From positions 1-64,000 of the forward strand of contig CAKTOO010000001.1 of assembly GCA_934590165.1 (NCBI GenBank): a DNA stretch of 64,000 nucleotides, read 5' to 3'. A program made the translations under genes and the position numbers. The stretch is from an uncultured Dysosmobacter sp. (GTDB lineage: Bacteria; Bacillota; Clostridia; Oscillospirales; Oscillospiraceae). Below the pieces are notes generated by a model. The model was not told where the DNA came from. It ran no database searches and saw only the letters and a list, made by a program, of their open reading frames with translations. Shown here one piece after another: positions 7,716 to 15,966 of the stretch. The stretch's first letter is position 1, and each line of letters starts with the position of its first letter.

Positions 7716-8897
7716 TCACAGCTGCTCCCGCAGCACCTGTCCCAGGCGCCAGATGCCCTCCACAATGTGGGCCTCGTTGGCGTTGGAGAAGTTCAGCCGC
7801 AGGGTGTTGGTGGTGCTGCCGCCGGCGAAGAAGGTATGGCCCGGAATATAGGCCACCTTTCGCTCCACCACCCGGGGCATGATGGCGGCGGTGTCGATAC
7901 CCTCCGGCAGGGTGACCCAGAGGAACAGGCCGCCGTGGGGATGGGTCCAATGGGAATCCTTGGGGAACTCCCGCTCCATGACCGACAGCATCAAATCCCG
8001 CCGGGAGCGGTACAGGGCGTTGAGCTTTCGGATGTCGGCGTCCAGGTCGTTGTCCTCCAGATAGGTGTCCACCATCATCTGGATGTAGGTGCTGGCCTGG
8101 AGGTCCGTGCCCTGCTTGGCAGTCTCAAACATGGCCAGCAGCTCCGGGGAGGCCGCCAGCCAGCCCAGGCGGATGCCGGGGCTGAGAATTTTGGAAAAGG
8201 AGCCCATGTACACCACGTTTCCCCGGGTGTCCATGGACCGCAGGGCGGGGAGACTCTCCCCCTCATAGCGCAGCTCACCGTAGGGGTTGTCCTCCAGAAT
8301 GGGCAGTCCATACCGCTCCGCCAGGGCCAGCAGGCCCTTCCGCCGCTCCAGGGACCAGGTGCGGCCGGTGGGGTTTTGGAAGGTGGGGATGACATAGATG
8401 AGCTTGGCCCGGGGATTGGCAGCCAGCTTTTTCTCCAGATCCTCCAGGATCATGCCGTCGTCATCGGTGTCGATGGGCAGAAAGCCACACTCGTAGGACC
8501 GGAAAGTGGACAGCGCCGCCGTATAGGTGGGGTCCTCGCACACCACCAGGTCGCCGGGGTCCAAAAACAGCTTTCCCGCCAGGTCCAGCCCCTGCTGGGA
8601 GCCGTTGATCATCAGGATATTTTCCGGTCCGCAGGCCATGCCCTCCCGGCGGTGGCGGGCGGCGATCTTCTCCCGCAGGGGAAGGTATCCGTCAGAGGGC
8701 CCGTATTGCAGGGCCGTGGGGCCCGCTGTGGTCAGCACCTTGTCGGAGGCGGCCCGCATAGCCTCCACAGGGAACACCTCCGGTGCCGGCATCCCGCCGG
8801 CAAAGGAGATGATGTCCGGCCGGGCCGTCAGCTTCAAGGTCTCCCGGACCACAGAGGAGTTCATCAGCTCCGTGCGCTTTGCAAATCGAATATCCAT
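7716..8897 (-). CDS. PLP-dependent aminotransferase, fold type I (LysN/KAT-like)
   Basis: 393 residues of the class I/II aminotransferase family, the group with 2-aminoadipate and aromatic aminotransferases and the GntR-fused MocR proteins. It shows FAGGMPAPEVFP near the N-terminus, the nucleotide-like GSQQGLDLAGKLFLDPGD segment, NPTGRTWS, and the PLP-binding lysine in SFSKILSPGIRLGW at about residue 235. It exchanges amino groups between amino acids and 2-oxo acids in the cytoplasm; the substrate cannot be assigned. AGGGAGG precedes the ATG at 8897. A consensus promoter and a terminator-like hairpin lie in its leader. Confidence 0.93.
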   Translation of the reverse strand: MDIRFAKRTELMNSSVVRETLKLTARPDIISFAGGMPAPEVFPVEAMRAASDKVLTTAGPTALQYGPSDGYLPLREKIAARHRREGMACGPENILMINGSQQGLDLAGKLFLDPGDLVVCEDPTYTAALSTFRSYECGFLPIDTDDDGMILEDLEKKLAANPRAKLIYVIPTFQNPTGRTWSLERRKGLLALAERYGLPILEDNPYGELRYEGESLPALRSMDTRGNVVYMGSFSKILSPGIRLGWLAASPELLAMFETAKQGTDLQASTYIQMMVDTYLEDNDLDADIRKLNALYRSRRDLMLSVMEREFPKDSHWTHPHGGLFLWVTLPEGIDTAAIMPRVVERKVAYIPGHTFFAGGSTTNTLRLNFSNANEAHIVEGIWRLGQVLREQL

Positions 8898-8959
8898 ACG
8901 GGAACCTCCCTTTTCAAATTCTCCCGCGGCCAAAGGCAAGGCCGCCTCTGCAAATCAAA

Positions 8960-8999
8960 ACGGAGCAAGGCCGCTCATGGCGAGCGCCCTTGCTCCGTC
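8960..8999 (-). promoter_or_regulatory. Terminator-like hairpin in the aminotransferase leader
   Basis: On the minus strand ACGGAGCAAGG (from 8999) pairs with CCTTGCTCCGT (to 8960), with a second GCGCTC/GAGCGG pairing inside, and TTTTG follows. It begins a few bases after the predicted transcript start and ends about 60 bases before the start codon. It also holds a 7-codon ORF (ATG at 8981). A transcription attenuator is the simplest reading; the signal is unknown. Confidence 0.6.
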
Positions 9000-9013
9000 T
9001 TTTGTTGTGGACT

Positions 9014-9042
9014 ATTATAAATCGGATCCGCTTCTCCGTCAA
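9014..9042 (-). promoter_or_regulatory. Promoter of the aminotransferase gene
   Basis: TTGACG (9037-9042), 17-base spacer, TATAAT (9014-9019) on the minus strand: close to consensus. Transcription should begin near 9007, giving a leader of about 110 bases. Confidence 0.85.
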
Positions 9043-9164
9043 GCGGGCGGCACATATCCCGCGAAATCCCGGAAAACGCCCCGCCGGCATCCGAAATTTT
9101 TGTGCTTTTTGCACACACCCGCAGGCCACTGCCCTGCCGCCGCGGATTTTTTTGAAACTTTCTC

Positions 9165-9194
9165 TTACATTTTCCCTGAAAAATATGGTAAACT
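9165..9194 (+). promoter_or_regulatory. Candidate promoter for the CarD-like gene
   Basis: TTACAT (9165-9170), 18-base spacer, TAAACT (9189-9194). It would start transcription at about 9201, at the first base of the leader hairpin. Confidence 0.5.
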
Positions 9195-9202
9195 AAAGAT
9201 GC

Positions 9203-9252
9203 AGCGTGCGGTCCGGCAGACGTAAGTCCAGTTGCCGGCCCGCGCTCTTTTT
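9203..9252 (+). promoter_or_regulatory. Terminator-like hairpin in the CarD-like gene leader
   Basis: A long GC-rich hairpin: the arm from 9203 (AGCG, GCGG, TCCGGCA with small bulges) pairs with TGCCGGCCCGCGCT ending at 9246, and a run of Ts follows (9247-9252). It stands between the candidate promoter and the ribosome site of the next gene, so it would stop most transcripts at about 50 bases unless read through. Confidence 0.6.
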
Positions 9253-9292
9253 GTATGTTTAAAAAGATTGATCGGCGGGAAGGAGAAGTCAG

Positions 9293-9820
9293 ATGTTTCA
9301 AGCAGGAGATTTGGTCGTATACGGCTCCACCGGTGTCTGCCGCGTGGAGGGGATCACCCAACCCGGCACCTCCGGAGTCGACCGAGACAGGCAGTTTTAT
9401 CTGCTCAAGCCCTTGCAGCAGGACGGCGTTATCTACACGCCGGTGGATAACGCGAAGGTACCCATGCGGCCTGTGATTTCCCAGGAGGAGGCCGAGGCCC
9501 TTATCGACTGTATCCCCACCATCCAGGCGGAGGCCTATCACGGTCCCACCCTTCAGGCCCTGGCCCAGCACTACCAGTCCGCTGTCCGCACTCATGACTG
9601 CCGGGACCTGGTGGAGCTGATGATGTCCATCTATGCCAAGCGCCAGCAGGCGGAAGCCCAGAAGCGGCGGCTGGGCATGGTGGATGAGCGGTTCATGAAG
9701 CAGGCGGAGCGGCTTTTATACGGAGAGCTTTCCGTGGCGCTGGGCATTCCCTTTGACCAGGTGGAGCCTTACATTGCCCGCCGGGTAAACGGCGGTACGC
9801 CCGATGGAAGCGGGACATAA
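9293..9820 (+). CDS. CarD/CdnL-TRCF domain transcriptional regulator
   Basis: 175 residues. The N-terminal 60 form the RNA-polymerase-interacting domain shared with Mfd and CdnL (FQAGDLVVYGSTGVCRVEGI), the rest is a helical C-terminal domain with basic residues. Members bind the beta subunit of RNA polymerase and stabilise open complexes at promoters such as those for rRNA. A GAAGGAG site precedes the ATG. The gene stands alone between a leader hairpin and a strong bidirectional terminator. Confidence 0.92.
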   Translation: MFQAGDLVVYGSTGVCRVEGITQPGTSGVDRDRQFYLLKPLQQDGVIYTPVDNAKVPMRPVISQEEAEALIDCIPTIQAEAYHGPTLQALAQHYQSAVRTHDCRDLVELMMSIYAKRQQAEAQKRRLGMVDERFMKQAERLLYGELSVALGIPFDQVEPYIARRVNGGTPDGSGT

Positions 9821-9852
9821 AAGAGCGGGCACGGCGTGCCCGCTCTTTTTTT
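9821..9852. terminator. Bidirectional terminator between CarD-like and HAD genes
   Basis: Arms 9821-9832 and 9836-9847 form a 12-bp stem with a 3-base loop, flanked by T-runs on both strands. It serves both convergent genes. Confidence 0.92.
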
Positions 9853-9856
9853 GTGT

Positions 9857-10624
9857 TTATTTCGGCGCCAGTTCGGGGTTGATCTCGTCCAGCCAGGGGA
9901 CGATGTCCCGAATGTCGCTGATGACCAGGTCCGGCTTCTCCGCGTCGGCGGCCACGCCGGCATCCTTCTCCGCAGAGAGGTAGGAGCCGATCTGCACAGC
10001 CTTGGCAAAGCCCGCCCGCTTGGAGCCAATGATGTCCCGGGAGACGGTGTCGCCCACATAAACGCACTCCGCCGGCACCACCTGCATCTGATGCATGGAG
10101 ATGCGGAACAGCTCCTGGTGGGGCTTGCGGTAGCCGGTGACGCTGGACACCGTCACATCCTCCATATACTTGCGGATACCGTAGTCCTCCAGCACATTGA
10201 ACACGTTGTACAGTGAGGCGTTGTTGGAGATGACGCCCAGATGATAGCCCCGGGACTGCAATGCCTGGAGCATCTCCTCCACGCCGGGGCGCAGCTCCCG
10301 GTGGTAATAGGTGACCTCCCACAGGTTGGCCAGCTCCTCGGCAATGGCCTCCAGCTTTTCCCGGTCAAAGCCGAATTCCTTCAGATAGAAGTCCGGCCAG
10401 ATCTCCTCCGGCTTCAGCTCCCGCATGGCGGGCTCGCTCCAGTTCTTGTACGCCTTCAGTCCGGCCATGACCCGGCGGTCAAATTCCACCGCGTCGCAGC
10501 CGGGCTCCAGGCCGTGGGCCCGCAGGGTCTCCTGCAGCTTCACCATGACCTCCGCCTGTGTCTCCTTGTTGTTCCAGATGTCCTCCAGGGTCCCGCCCAT
10601 GTCAAATAATACGGTCGTCAGCAT
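9857..10624 (-). CDS. HAD family hydrolase
   Basis: 255 residues of the haloacid dehalogenase superfamily, probably a phosphatase. Motif I reads FDMGGT (nucleophile Asp8; the usual second Asp is Gly, as in YihX-like sugar phosphatases), motif II VISNNAS, motif III Lys in GYRKPHQ, motif IV YVGDTVSRD. A helical cap lies between motifs I and II. GGAGGC precedes the ATG. The EEP-family gene ends 20 bases upstream on the same strand, so HAD, EEP and LacI genes probably share a transcript and might act on one phosphorylated substrate; this is inference. Confidence 0.92.
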   Translation of the reverse strand: MLTTVLFDMGGTLEDIWNNKETQAEVMVKLQETLRAHGLEPGCDAVEFDRRVMAGLKAYKNWSEPAMRELKPEEIWPDFYLKEFGFDREKLEAIAEELANLWEVTYYHRELRPGVEEMLQALQSRGYHLGVISNNASLYNVFNVLEDYGIRKYMEDVTVSSVTGYRKPHQELFRISMHQMQVVPAECVYVGDTVSRDIIGSKRAGFAKAVQIGSYLSAEKDAGVAADAEKPDLVISDIRDIVPWLDEINPELAPK

Positions 10625-10644
10625 TGATATGCCTCCTCAATGAT

Positions 10645-11709
10645 TTATTTTGAAAGGGCGCAGGACGCCCAAACCGCGTTGTGATCAGACAGCTCCCGCC
10701 CGGTGAACCGGGCCAGAGCGGAACCCGGGACCGCAAAGCCGCAGTCCTCCGTCTGCGTGGAGATGGTTCGACTCTCCCGCACCTGTGCTCCCCGCACCAA
10801 CAGCCAGTCCAGCCGCAAATCCAGGTGGCGTTCGCCCACGCTGTCCCGGCAGGCGGGAAGCGGCGGCAAAGGCTTGCGGCGGGTGGCAATGGGATGGTCC
10901 GGCACCGCCAGATAGCCGGCGGCCGCCGCCGCGCCAAGGCAGCCCTCCCACCGGGCCACATCCTCCAGACAGCGGCGCTGGAGTCCCTCGTCACCGGCGA
11001 TCTCCGCAATGGCATCCTTATCCCGGCCATCGAAGGTGTTGGTGTTCAGATCGCCGCCCAGGATGACCGGCATTCCGGGGAACATCTCCTCCGCCGCGGC
11101 CAGCACCGCTTCCAGCTGGGCCTGCCGGCCCGGGCCGTGGGTGCGGTTTTCCAGGTGGATGGTGGCCACGCCCACCGGCGTGCCCGCCACATCCAGCTCC
11201 GCCAGAATGGCCAGACGGCCGCCGATGCGGCGCTGGCGGTCAAAGTACCAGTTATACTGCTCCGGCAGGCGCAAAATCTTCGCCCGGGTAATGGGCCAGC
11301 GGGAGAAGATGGCGTTTCCGTGGAAGCCCTTGGGGTCCTCCCCGTTCACCAGCTCGATAAATTCCAGGCCGAACACATAATTCATGCCCAGCCGCTCCGC
11401 CAAAAGGCGGGTGGTATCCCGGCACCCAGAGCGGACGCAGCCGTCATCCAGCTCGTTGGCCAGGATCACATCAAAGGGCTTTACCGCCGGGCAGGTCTCC
11501 AGGAAGTCGCCCAGCTCCTCCAGGCAAACACCCCGTTCCATATTGAACACCAGCATCCCCATCGCCTCCGGCTTTTCCGCCGGCGGAGAGACCAGATTGT
11601 GAATCTCCGCCTGAAAAAACTGCGGGATCTGGTCCATGACCTCCTTCTGCGGGGCATGGTCCAGCAGCGCTCCCAAACGTTGCCGTTCTTCATTGGGTAT
11701 CCCGTTCAT
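10645..11709 (-). CDS. Endonuclease/exonuclease/phosphatase (EEP) family hydrolase
   Basis: 354 residues with the EEP metal-dependent phosphodiesterase fold. Conserved stations are visible: Asn in VFNMERG, Glu in ANELDDG, His in FHGNAIFSRWP, the metal/catalytic GDLNTNTF, and SDHNAVW near the C-terminus. The family cleaves phosphodiesters or phosphomonoesters of nucleic acids, inositol phosphates or sphingomyelin; there is no signal peptide, so it is cytoplasmic. The ATG at 11709 has AGGAGG seven bases away; an ATG two codons earlier overlaps the LacI stop as ATGA and is the alternative start. Coupling to a LacI gene suggests a small-molecule substrate. Confidence 0.9.
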   Translation of the reverse strand: MNGIPNEERQRLGALLDHAPQKEVMDQIPQFFQAEIHNLVSPPAEKPEAMGMLVFNMERGVCLEELGDFLETCPAVKPFDVILANELDDGCVRSGCRDTTRLLAERLGMNYVFGLEFIELVNGEDPKGFHGNAIFSRWPITRAKILRLPEQYNWYFDRQRRIGGRLAILAELDVAGTPVGVATIHLENRTHGPGRQAQLEAVLAAAEEMFPGMPVILGGDLNTNTFDGRDKDAIAEIAGDEGLQRRCLEDVARWEGCLGAAAAAGYLAVPDHPIATRRKPLPPLPACRDSVGERHLDLRLDWLLVRGAQVRESRTISTQTEDCGFAVPGSALARFTGRELSDHNAVWASCALSK

Positions 11710-11711
11710 GG

Positions 11712-12752
11712 TCATACCTCCTCAAATTTGCTTTGCCGTACACGGGGGTCCATGCAGCTGGAACGGATCATCAGCTCCGGCTGGAGCAGGTCCACCGTCT
11801 GTTTTCTCTCCCCCTCGATCTGCTCCACCAGGCGGTCCACGGCGATGCGCCCCTGGCGGAATTTTTTCTGCGAAACAGTTGTCAGATGGATCCGCGGCAG
11901 GGCGGTAAAGGAAATGTTGTCATATCCCACCAGGGATACATCGTCCGGTATGGAAATGCCGCACTCCTCCGCCGCCTCCATGACCTTCAGCGCGGTCACA
12001 TCGGAAAAGGCGAAAATAGCCTCCGGCAGGGGGCCTCCCTTGCGAAACAACTCCAGCGCCTTTTCATAACTCCAGTTCCGCATCAAGTCCACATCTGCCG
12101 GTGCCGCCAGGTCCCGGCCCTTCAGTCCGGCCTCCGCCAGCGCCCGGTGAAAGCCGCGGATGCGCAGGATCCGTGTCCGGGAGGTGGTCCGGCCGCCGAA
12201 AAGCAAAATGTCCCGGTGGCCAAGGCTCACCAAATAACGGGTGGCCTCGTAGGCGCCGGCTTCATTATCCGCCATGACGTAGCTGCAGTCCTCGCCGTGG
12301 TTCACCCCGATGTACACACAGGGCACCCCCCCCAACAGTTCCTTGTGGCGGGCCTGGGACGCGGGAGACAGGGCGGAGATGATAACTCCGTCGATCTGGC
12401 GGGACAAAAAGCCGTCGATCCCCTTGAGCTCCTGCTCCTGGATGCGCATGGAATTGCTCATCAGCATCCGGTAGCCGCGCTCCGCCGCCTGCCGCTCGAT
12501 GGCGGTGGCCATATCGGCAAAATAGGGGTTGGAGATGTCCGGTACGATGACGCCGATGGTGTGAGTGGACTGTCCGGCAAGGCCCCGGGCCGCCACGTTG
12601 GGTACATAACCCAGCTGTATACAGGCGGAGCGCACCTTTCCCTTCGTCTCCCGGCTTATCTCGGGGCGGTCATCCAAAGCCCGGGAGACCGTGGCAAAGC
12701 TGACGCCCGCCAAGGCGGCCACATCCTTAATCGTCGCTCTCTTCTTCATCAT
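11712..12752 (-). CDS. LacI family transcriptional regulator (copy 1)
   Basis: 346 residues: N-terminal helix-turn-helix and hinge (TIKDVAALAGVSFATVSRAL, 7-26) and a periplasmic-binding-protein-like effector domain beginning with GVIVPDISNPYF. Such regulators release DNA when a sugar or related ligand binds. The start lies inside the end of the upstream membrane protein gene (26-base overlap in another frame) and the stop overlaps a start of the EEP gene, so it is embedded in an operon. No operator is seen directly before it. Confidence 0.95.
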   Translation of the reverse strand: MMKKRATIKDVAALAGVSFATVSRALDDRPEISRETKGKVRSACIQLGYVPNVAARGLAGQSTHTIGVIVPDISNPYFADMATAIERQAAERGYRMLMSNSMRIQEQELKGIDGFLSRQIDGVIISALSPASQARHKELLGGVPCVYIGVNHGEDCSYVMADNEAGAYEATRYLVSLGHRDILLFGGRTTSRTRILRIRGFHRALAEAGLKGRDLAAPADVDLMRNWSYEKALELFRKGGPLPEAIFAFSDVTALKVMEAAEECGISIPDDVSLVGYDNISFTALPRIHLTTVSQKKFRQGRIAVDRLVEQIEGERKQTVDLLQPELMIRSSCMDPRVRQSKFEEV

Positions 12753-13410
12753 CTTCGTAAAACAGCATAGCCTCCTCCTGGGCGGAGCGGAAAGCTGGGG
12801 GCGTGTCCGCTCCGGCCTCAGGGCCGAACAGGGCTTCCTCCGGCGTGACTTCCGGCTCTTTTTCCACAGGTTCCACAGGGGGCTCCGGCTGCGGCGGGGG
12901 AGGTTCCTTGCGGGACGGCTTCTTGGCCGCTTCCTTTTCCATGGCTTCCAGCAGTTCCTCCTGGATGGTCTTTCTATGGTTCAGCGCGGGATTGGCGCGC
13001 TTCATTTTCAAGTAAATAGGCCAAGCCACGGCATTGCCCACCAATACGGGGGTCAGGCCGAACATGGCAATGAGCCACAGCATATTCCCCCGTGCCGGTT
13101 GATCCAGCAAGAGCGTTGCGGCGCAGAACATCATAAATACCACCGCCAGACCGGCGAAGCCATAGGGCGCCACCCGTTTATCCGGCAGCAAAAACTCCAG
13201 GCAGCACACAGCGGTGCCTGCCAGGGCAATGACCAGGGCGTGGATGACCGTGGTGGCGATCTCGCTGTCCAGACGCACCGCGTGATACAGTGGATCCGTC
13301 AGAAGGGCATACGCGATACCGAACACCGTCAGGTCCAACAAGGCCGCTCCCAGGGCGGCCAAAACGATGGGACTTTTTCTCCGGTTCTTTTTATCAATAA
13401 AAAAACTCAT
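12727..13410 (-). CDS. Membrane protein with acidic proline-rich tail
   Basis: 227 residues: four transmembrane helices (about 15-35, 50-70, 80-100, 108-130), then a soluble tail from about residue 150 with a Pro/Glu-rich linker and an acidic end (EDDEEESDD). I do not recognise the family. The ribosome site is weak (GTGAGG). It overlaps the LacI start in a different frame and so is coupled to it. The proline-rich linker could hold a cytoplasmic protein-binding tail away from the membrane. Confidence 0.8.
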   Translation of the reverse strand: MSFFIDKKNRRKSPIVLAALGAALLDLTVFGIAYALLTDPLYHAVRLDSEIATTVIHALVIALAGTAVCCLEFLLPDKRVAPYGFAGLAVVFMMFCAATLLLDQPARGNMLWLIAMFGLTPVLVGNAVAWPIYLKMKRANPALNHRKTIQEELLEAMEKEAAKKPSRKEPPPPQPEPPVEPVEKEPEVTPEEALFGPEAGADTPPAFRSAQEEAMLFYEDDEEESDD

Positions 13411-13450
13411 GGGGCCTCACTTTTCCGCGGAGATGCGCGGATATTTCAGG

Positions 13451-13486
13451 AAAAAGAAGCGGCGGGCGGACATCCGCCCGCCGCTT
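13451..13486 (-). terminator. Terminator after importer operon 1
   Basis: AAGCGGCGGGCGGA and its exact complement (13457-13470/13473-13486) followed on the minus strand by CTTCTTTTTCC. It separates the importer operon from the membrane protein/LacI genes. Confidence 0.9.
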
Positions 13487-13524
13487 GCGGTTTGGTGCTA
13501 AGGTACGCTCAGCCGGCTGTGCAA

Positions 13525-14751
13525 TCAGCCCAGCTTCTGCCAGAAGTCACGGACCGTATTGTACTCGTAGTAGATCTCCTCGGCGTCAAAGTGGGCCACG
13601 TTGATCTCGGAGTAGGGGATGGAACCCTCGGCGGGCTCGATATCGTCACGGACAGGCCAGCCGCCCAGGGTGTTGAAGGGCTTATAGCCGGAGGTATCGC
13701 CGTCAATGCCGCCCATCATGAAGCGGATCAGCAGCTTGGCGGCGGCGGGATGCTCGCAGCCTTCCACAACATACAGGGTGTTGACGGCGGGGATGCCGGT
13801 GTTGGGATACAGATTCACGGGGCTCAGCTTCCAACCGTTCTCCTCAGCCTTGCGCAGCTTGGAGGAGGCGCTGAAGCCAACGGGGGGATCGGACTGGCCG
13901 GGGGTGCCGACAGCCTCGGCGCACTCGTCGGAGGAGGAGCAGAAGATGGGCTGGTTGTCGTACAGGCGCTTCAGGAACTCGAAGCCGGCGTTCTCGCAGC
14001 CGTCAGACAGGACCAGCTTTTCACCGTACAGCTCCTCGTAAGCAGCAGCCAGCTTGTCAGGCTCCTCGCCCACGCAGAAGCCGGTGATCCAGGAGCCCCA
14101 GGACAGGTTGTCCAGAGGATTCTGCATGGTGATCTTGCCCTTCCACTGAGGCTCGGTCAGCTGCCAGATATTGGTGATGGGAGAGCCGTCGGGGTACGCC
14201 TCGGTGTTGTAGAACAGCTGGGTCAGCTCAATGTACATGGGGGTTGCGGTGGCGGTGAGGGCGGGATCGATGTGCTCGAAGATATCGGCGGGCTTGTAGT
14301 TGTAGAAGATCTTGTTGGCCACGTACTCCTTGTACATGGAGCCGTCCTGGTCCTTGATGTGAACCACGTCGGCGCTCTTCACGCCGGACTCATACTCGCG
14401 GGTGACCTTCTCCAGCAGCTCGTTGGTGGAGATATCAAAGGGCACGCACTCCAGGCCGGGATACTTGGCCATAAAGGCGTCGGCGACCTTGCCGCAGCGG
14501 GAGGAGATGGAGTACAGCGTCACAGTGGCGCCTTCCTCCAGGGCCTGCTGGTACAGCTCCTCATCGGTCTCGTCGGTGTTGTAGATGCCGGAGCTCTTTT
14601 CCCAATCCGTCAGCTCGGATTCCGCGGGAGTTTCGGCGGGAGTCTCAGCCGGGGTCTCAGCAGGGGTCTCCTTGCTGCCGCCGCAGGCGGTCAGGCCAAA
14701 GAGCATGACCACAGACAAAAGACCTGCCAGCCATTTCTTATGCTTCAACAT
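13525..14751 (-). CDS. ABC transporter substrate-binding lipoprotein (ferric-type fold), importer 1
   Basis: 408 residues. The N-terminus is a lipoprotein signal with lipobox LTAC (Cys at about 22), followed by a linker of four ETPA repeats, then a bacterial extracellular solute-binding domain of the FbpA/PotD kind (starting near TLYSISSRCGKVADAFMAKYPGLE). It captures substrate outside the membrane for the permease and ATPase encoded upstream. The family includes iron(III), thiamine, spermidine and phosphonate/organophosphate binders. The start at 14751 has AAGGAGG; upstream frames lack this and a signal peptide. Confidence 0.93.
   Translation of the reverse strand: MLKHKKWLAGLLSVVMLFGLTACGGSKETPAETPAETPAETPAESELTDWEKSSGIYNTDETDEELYQQALEEGATVTLYSISSRCGKVADAFMAKYPGLECVPFDISTNELLEKVTREYESGVKSADVVHIKDQDGSMYKEYVANKIFYNYKPADIFEHIDPALTATATPMYIELTQLFYNTEAYPDGSPITNIWQLTEPQWKGKITMQNPLDNLSWGSWITGFCVGEEPDKLAAAYEELYGEKLVLSDGCENAGFEFLKRLYDNQPIFCSSSDECAEAVGTPGQSDPPVGFSASSKLRKAEENGWKLSPVNLYPNTGIPAVNTLYVVEGCEHPAAAKLLIRFMMGGIDGDTSGYKPFNTLGGWPVRDDIEPAEGSIPYSEINVAHFDAEEIYYEYNTVRDFWQKLG
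14623..14670 (-). repeat. Four 12-bp repeats encoding ETPA in the lipoprotein linker
   Basis: Four tandem 12-base units with codon-level differences (GAGACCCCTGCT type) encode Glu-Thr-Pro-Ala in the linker after the lipobox Cys. Repeat number may vary between strains. Confidence 0.9.
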
Positions 14752-14819
14752 GTTCTTTTCCTCCTTGTTCTTCTTTCCAAATCGTATTTGATGCGGCATC
14801 CGCCGCGGAGGCACATTTT

Positions 14820-15941
14820 TTACACGCAGTATTTAATGAGGTTTTCGGTATTGGTGTCAAACACATTGACCTTCTTGGGATTGAAGCCCAGGTAGACCTT
14901 CTCGTCGCTGGCGTAGTGGGTGGAGCCCAGCTCCTTCACCGTCAGCATGTCGCCACCAACCCGAACCGTCACCAGCGTCTCGGAGCCGGCGGGCATTCCG
15001 GAGTAGACATGGCCTTCGATGCGGTGCTCGTCGTCAGCGGTGCGGCTGATGGTCAGCTGCTCAGGCCGGATGCCCAGGGTGATGTCCAGCTTGCCGCTTT
15101 GCGCCGCGTCGGGCGTCATGTCCGCCCGGTCGAAGCTGATCTGGCCCACGGAGCTCTCCGTCACCATACCGGCGGCATCCACCGTGGCGGTGCCCTTGAC
15201 GAAGTTGATGCTGGGGTTGCCGATGAAGTCGGCGGTGTACAGGTTCACGGGGTTGTCATACAGCTCCAGAGGCGGCGCCACCTGCACCAGCTCGCCCTTG
15301 CGGAACAGGGCGATCTTGGTGGACATGGTCAGGGCCTCCACCTGGTCGTGGGTCACGTAGATGATGGTGGTGCCGGTCTCATGGTGCAGCCGCTTCAGCT
15401 CGGCCCGCATGTCCACCCGGAGCTTGGCGTCCAGGTTGGAAAGGGGCTCGTCCAGCAGCAGCAGACGGGGCTCGGACACGATGGCACGGGCAATGGCGAC
15501 ACGCTGCTGCTGGCCGCCGGACAGCTCCGTGGGATACCGCTTGGCGTACTCGCCGATCTGCATCCGCTCTAGGGCGCTGGCAACCTTCTTGGCGATGACA
15601 TCGCTGGCTTCCTTGCGGATCTTCAGGCCAAAGGCCACGTTGTCAAACACGGTCATGTGAGGCCAAAGGGCGTAGGACTGGAACACCAGGTTCAGATTCC
15701 GCTTGCTGGGAGGCGCGAAGTAGGCCTCCGCCGCGTTGACGATTTCCTTGTCGTCCATGTGGATGAATCCGTTCTGGGGCTTTTCCAGGCCGGACACCAC
15801 ACGCAGGGTGGTGGTCTTGCCGCAGCCGGAGGGGCCCAGCAGGGTCATGAAATCGCCGTCCTCGATGGTCAGGTTCAGGTTCTTCAGGACATGGTTCTTG
15901 CCGTAAAATTTATCGACATTCGTCAGTACGATCTTGCTCAT
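14820..15941 (-). CDS. ABC transporter ATP-binding protein, importer 1 (FbpC/PotA-like)
   Basis: 373 residues: nucleotide-binding domain with Walker A GPSGCGKT (36-43), Q-loop FQSYALWPHM, signature LSGGQQQR, Walker B LLLLDEPLSNLD, H-loop THD, then a C-terminal TOBE regulatory domain (about 240-373). It powers the permease encoded 25 bases upstream and serves the lipoprotein encoded downstream. The set is the usual three-part importer of the spermidine/iron/organophosphate group. Confidence 0.96.
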   Translation of the reverse strand: MSKIVLTNVDKFYGKNHVLKNLNLTIEDGDFMTLLGPSGCGKTTTLRVVSGLEKPQNGFIHMDDKEIVNAAEAYFAPPSKRNLNLVFQSYALWPHMTVFDNVAFGLKIRKEASDVIAKKVASALERMQIGEYAKRYPTELSGGQQQRVAIARAIVSEPRLLLLDEPLSNLDAKLRVDMRAELKRLHHETGTTIIYVTHDQVEALTMSTKIALFRKGELVQVAPPLELYDNPVNLYTADFIGNPSINFVKGTATVDAAGMVTESSVGQISFDRADMTPDAAQSGKLDITLGIRPEQLTISRTADDEHRIEGHVYSGMPAGSETLVTVRVGGDMLTVKELGSTHYASDEKVYLGFNPKKVNVFDTNTENLIKYCV

Positions 15942-15966
15942 GGTTTCGTCTCCTCTCTATATTCTA

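Noticed and set aside
8897..9007. T-box leader for the aminotransferase gene
   Set aside because: No T-box consensus (UGGNACCGCG) and the leader is too short for specifier and antiterminator domains.
14623..14670. Direct repeats as a CRISPR or VNTR locus
   Set aside because: The four 12-bp units are in-frame codons of a Pro/Thr linker in a lipoprotein; no spacers or cas genes.
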